DNA of 64,000 bases from Sipunculus nudus (Eukaryota > Annelida > Sipuncula > Golfingiida > Sipunculidae). The position numbers and the translations under genes were made by a program. The notes beneath the pieces were generated by a model that made no database searches, was not told the DNA's origin, and saw only the letters and a list, made by a program, of their open reading frames with translations. Below are positions 60,850 to 64,000 of this stretch, one piece after another. The stretch covers positions 58,409,676-58,473,675 of the forward strand of contig CM049316.1 in NCBI GenBank assembly GCA_026874595.1. The letters are read 5' to 3'. The number at the start of each line of letters is the position of its first letter. Position 1 is the stretch's first letter.

Positions 60850-61096
60850 AAGCTGGGGTTATGTTATTGTCTGTTTTTGTTGTCTGTTTATTAACAATAT
60901 TACTCAAAAAGGTATCATAAGGTTTTGCCGGAAATAGCAAGATAGCTCAACAAAAAAACAATTAATTAAATTCTAGGCCTTACCCGGATCACCATCCGGA
61001 TCCAGGATTTTTTAAAGGAAAAAATGCTGCAATTCTGACAATGCTATTTATGAGAGTAATGAGCTGCCTTGGCGGGGGTCTGCATTCTCTGAGTGC
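60850..61096 (+). mobile_element. Truncated end of the CTTGGCGGAGGTCTGC MITE family
   Basis: Carries ACTCAAAAAGGTATCATAAG, CCCGGATCACCATCCGGATC, AGGATTTTTTAAAGG and the terminal ATGAGCTGCCTTGGCGGGGG followed by TCTGCATTCTCTGAGTGC. The end (61058-61096) matches the right ends of the elements at 32673 and 46811. The left end is missing. Confidence 0.7.
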
Positions 61097-61121
61097 CCAT
61101 ACGTGCATAATACTGCACATA

Positions 61122-62477
61122 CAGTAAACCCTCATTGTGTGGAAGTCGAAGGGACTTCGACACAATCGGAGTTCGAGACAACCTGGCAGACTGACTGACT
61201 GAAGATGTTTTAAGCTCGTCGAGCACTCTAGACGGTGGAAGTCCGGGACCTCCGCCTAGGCGCTCCTTAAACTTGGTTTGAAATTTTGATGGAGCCGATA
61301 GACGTGATGCCACCCACGCCAAGCAGGAAGCCACGACAGACCGCCACCTTATACACGTATACCGGTGACCGGGGATAGCCACAGCATCCACAGCCCCAAA
61401 ATCCAAGGCAGGATACAAACCGACACCGATCTCAGCGGCAAAAACTTGCCAATCCAGAGTGCAGAACTAACGTGCATGTTGGATAAGCGATCATTATTTT
61501 ATTCATCAGCAGTTTGAGACAACAGATATTCATTATATCAACCTTCTTCAGCCTTGATAATTATCGATACATACTGCGCATGTATAGGGCCTATATGATA
61601 AAGTCCTCAGAAATGATTGCGTGAAAGAACGACACATATATTATGATAAATTTATTTATTTATCACAAATAAGCACAAAAGTACCACCACAAAAGGATAA
61701 GGTAAATAAATCAAGAAAGTGAAATAAGAGCACATACATGTATTTAAGCACACAAGTCATCAAATAATTGGCTCAGATTATTTTCAGTTCAACAAAACAG
61801 ATCTTCTTTTTAAAAATGCATTAACAGTCCATTAGCTGAATATGAGAACGGTCCTATTCAGCAACAAAGTTCTCAGTTCCCGACAGGAACTTGAAGCAGT
61901 CATCCGCGCCCTTTTACGACTCCATGTAGCAGTTGCCGCAGCTAAATTTATGGTTTGTAGGCGAGGGAAGAAAGACATGATCATGAGTGACTCATTGTCC
62001 AAACAGGAAAACAACTGACCAGGAATGTGAACTATCGCGTTTGATAAGTAAGATCCTTGTCTGTTATCATTACTGGTCATCACCGCCGTAGGTATTATTG
62101 ATGGACCGTGCACAAGTGTTAACCAAATATTAAAGCGGCATGACCTCGAGTCGAGCGAAAGAGCCATATCGCTCTTGATAAGTAAGAGCCTTGCCGGTAT
62201 TACGTATAACTGGTCATCACTGCCGACTTACGATTGACAGGCAGTGCACAACTGTTATCATAACATTCATGCGACATGAATTCGAGTTAAGCGATAAAAA
62301 GTATTAGCTAGGGACCAACAAAACACCTCAACACATCAGGTTTTTCGACGCATCCGAGTTCGACACAAACGGAGTTAAATTAATTAGTACCGTGGTAACT
62401 GATTTTTGCAGGGACTCCACATTCGACTTCGACCCGGAATTCGACTTAAACTAGTTCGACACAACGAGCTTTCATTG
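61122..62477. mobile_element. pogo/Tigger- or mariner-like non-autonomous element (1356 bp)
   Basis: The left end CAGTAAACCCTCATTGTGTG and the inverted right end CAATGAAAGCTCGTTGTGTC match at about 17 of the first 23 bases, and both sides carry TA (61120-61121 and 62478-62479). TA duplication with a CAGT...CCTC-like end fits pogo/Tigger or related Tc1/mariner families. The interior has an imperfect tandem pair of about 130 bp (62040-62163 and 62172-62300, sharing TTGATAAGTAAGANCCTTG and ACTGGTCATCACYGCC). Two minus-strand frames of 111 and 124 codons cross the repeats or TIR and show no transposase motif. Confidence 0.65.
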
Positions 62478-62478
62478 T

Positions 62479-62482
<4 letters not shown>

Positions 62483-62562
<80 letters not shown>
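62483..62562. repeat. (TA)n microsatellite at the right TSD of the pogo-like element
   Basis: A TA run of about 80 bp starts 4 bases after the TA target site. It probably grew from the target sequence. Confidence 0.95.
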
Positions 62563-62564
<2 letters not shown>

Positions 62565-63500
62565 GACCTGGACAGTCGAATGCATGGCAACAAGCTTTAT
62601 ATCCTTGAACCCAGGTGGGATAATAAACGTTTTAATAATCAAATACGAATGGAAGGTCAAGACACTAGAGTGTAAAATCGATAAGACAGCAGATGGACCA
62701 TAAAACAGTCACTATAAACATGCATGGTGTTAAGCCAACAACACACACTTTGACCTCACCATTAGATAGCATGTGTATCTGCCCTGTAAAAAACAGCCCC
62801 AACCAACAGGCTGACTAATATCATCGTTTGTTATGTAGGTCGAGTATTAAGGCCTAAAAAAAGGTCTTTGTTTCCGATTACATGCCAGAGAATAATAGGG
62901 TAGGTAGGTCGGGAATTTTTTTTTTTTTTTAATTTTTTTTTATTCAGTTTATGCAACATATTTTCAGAATAAAATGGTAAATAGAATTATGTTAATGCAT
63001 ATCTGTGCCAATCCGTGTACAGTATGATCAAATATTGACCCATTAGAACCATTTTCTCTTGGAGATATAGGTGTTTGTTCAATCTCTTATAAGAAGTGAA
63101 GCGAAATATCTTTCAAGGAATGATCAGCTGGTCGCTGACAAATAATTAAAGTTGGGGATCAGACAGGTTTAACTTCTTAGGCTAACATGAGCGGCCGGCC
63201 ATTCATTCGCCCTCAGAAATTGCGAAATAACACTGTTGAACCATGATGTAGTACGCACGCATAAGTTGAGGGAAATAAAGTGATCATAACATCGGTATAT
63301 TTGTTTAAAATAAGAAATGTACATCGGCAATCCGCCGGTGTCAAATTGGACATCGCAGTTATGAATATTCTCTTATCATTTACCGCCGTTATAAAAAAAA
63401 AATATCGCCAAAAATGAATGATCATCATGTGTAACCGCTAAATTTGCGTTTAACTTTTCGTTACATGACCGTCCAACGTTCATTAAATCGTTCGTTTTTA
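62563..63500. other. No gene recognised
   Basis: Holds a poly-T tract at about 62920-62941 and ordinary AT-rich DNA. Small frames show no domain. Confidence 0.5.
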
Positions 63501-63551
63501 CTCCTGCCAGCGCCCGAGCGCAGGTTCAGGTGTTCATTGACAGAACAAATA

Positions 63552-63588
63552 CGGGTACATATGTACCCGAATAGGTAACCACGGTTAC
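63552..63588. promoter_or_regulatory. Paired palindromes CGGGTACATATGTACCCG and GGTAACCACGGTTAC
   Basis: The first (63552-63569) is a perfect 18-bp palindrome. The second (63574-63588) is a near-perfect one five bases later. Two dyads in 37 bp suggest a dimer-binding site, but no family is assigned. Confidence 0.5.
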
Positions 63589-63604
63589 ATGGAGTGACGA
63601 AACG

Positions 63605-63640
63605 TCATGTCATTGGTTCGTTTCAACTCATTTGCATAGC
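63605..63640 (+). promoter_or_regulatory. Octamer plus inverted CCAAT, possible promoter
   Basis: ATTGG (63612-63616) and the perfect octamer ATTTGCAT (63630-63637) lie 14 bases apart, in DNA that is less AT-rich than its surroundings. This pair occurs in histone H2B and some other promoters. No TATA box or histone frame follows within the window, so this is a weak call. Confidence 0.25.
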
Positions 63641-64000
63641 CGAAGACGGCACTGAATTCCGAATATTGCACACTAGCGACCGTGCATACAAACGGGCCAT
63701 TAATGAGGCCTTAGGGAAGATGCAAATTTTCGGGGCTTAGGGCAAATTTGAACGATCTCGAATCAGTTCTCAGACGGGTCACGGCTATCAGACATTCGCG
63801 GATGAGGCCACGTTCATAGCTTGAAAGAAGCTGCTTATTTCTCCAGTGGAACACTTTTGATATTTATCTGCTTCCTATAAATTAAAAAAAAGTTGTTGCG
63901 CAGAACTACGTTCTAAGCTGACGAACCCGCTTATGAATATGACCTTCCACAGGCCGTTTTCGCGGGTATATTTGAACTGTCAGTGACGATCTCAGAACAT
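63641..64000. other. Right edge, no gene recognised
   Basis: Moderate GC content, no open frame of note. If the octamer/CCAAT pair is a promoter, its transcript would extend through here and beyond the window. Confidence 0.4.

Noticed and set aside
61044-61418. 124-codon minus-strand frame as a gene
   Set aside because: It crosses the TIR of the pogo-like element and the adjacent MITE end and has no transposase or other motif.

Overview
This window is repeat-dominated eukaryotic DNA with no intact protein-coding gene that I can support. The base composition, the (TA)n, (GT)n and (AG)n microsatellites, a tRNA-derived SINE, hAT-type and pogo-type non-autonomous transposons, and the density of diverged dispersed repeats all point to an animal genome. 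Several repeat styles resemble those I associate with marine lophotrochozoans such as molluscs: CAGA/CAAA tetranucleotide runs next to GACCTTGACC blocks, and the CTTGGCGGAGGTCTGC terminal repeat. That placement is an inference.

Layout. (1) Bases 425-20397 are a macrosatellite: 15 complete units of 1274 bp plus a partial sixteenth, all head-to-tail and almost identical. Every unit carries two matches to the bilaterian CTCF consensus (CCGCTAGGGGGCGCTG-like, read on the minus strand), giving 31 co-oriented sites in 20 kb. The array sits inside older, diverged copies of the same repeat family (1-424 and 20587-22094). That family includes a hairpin module of about 28 bp that has itself been amplified twice, at 20368-20586 and 21821-22094. 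(2) Bases 22.2-31.5 kb are a mosaic of transposon fossils: a TIR element full of CTACGACAA-like words, a degenerate 150-bp tandem repeat, a possible promoter, an element with inverted subterminal repeats, a small TIR element, a hAT-type MITE with a perfect 8-bp target-site duplication, an inverted pair of tRNA-like arms, and a SINE. (3) Bases 31547-60146 are a direct tandem segmental duplication. Two copies of about 14.1 and 14.5 kb meet at a TTGC microhomology. Each copy carries MITEs, SINE-like repeats, two more members of the array family in opposite orientations, and a decayed open frame resembling helices 3-5 of a nuclear-receptor ligand-binding domain. (4) Bases 60147-64000 hold another MITE end, a 1.36-kb pogo/mariner-like element with TIRs and TA duplications, and a palindrome cluster near the right edge.

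The three array-family loci (array, 37.6-38.6 kb, 40.4-41.5 kb) share modules in the same order: CTCF-like core, GAAATCTCG...CGAGA sub-repeats, GACCTTGACC block, CAGACAAACAAA run, terminal hairpin. This modular plan recalls non-autonomous Helitron-like elements with internal core repeats (pearl/DINE-1/HINE type). The most interesting hypothesis is that a transposon-derived, CTCF-motif-bearing unit has expanded into a macrosatellite comparable in design to mammalian DXZ4. All similarities were judged by eye; no alignment or database search was run.
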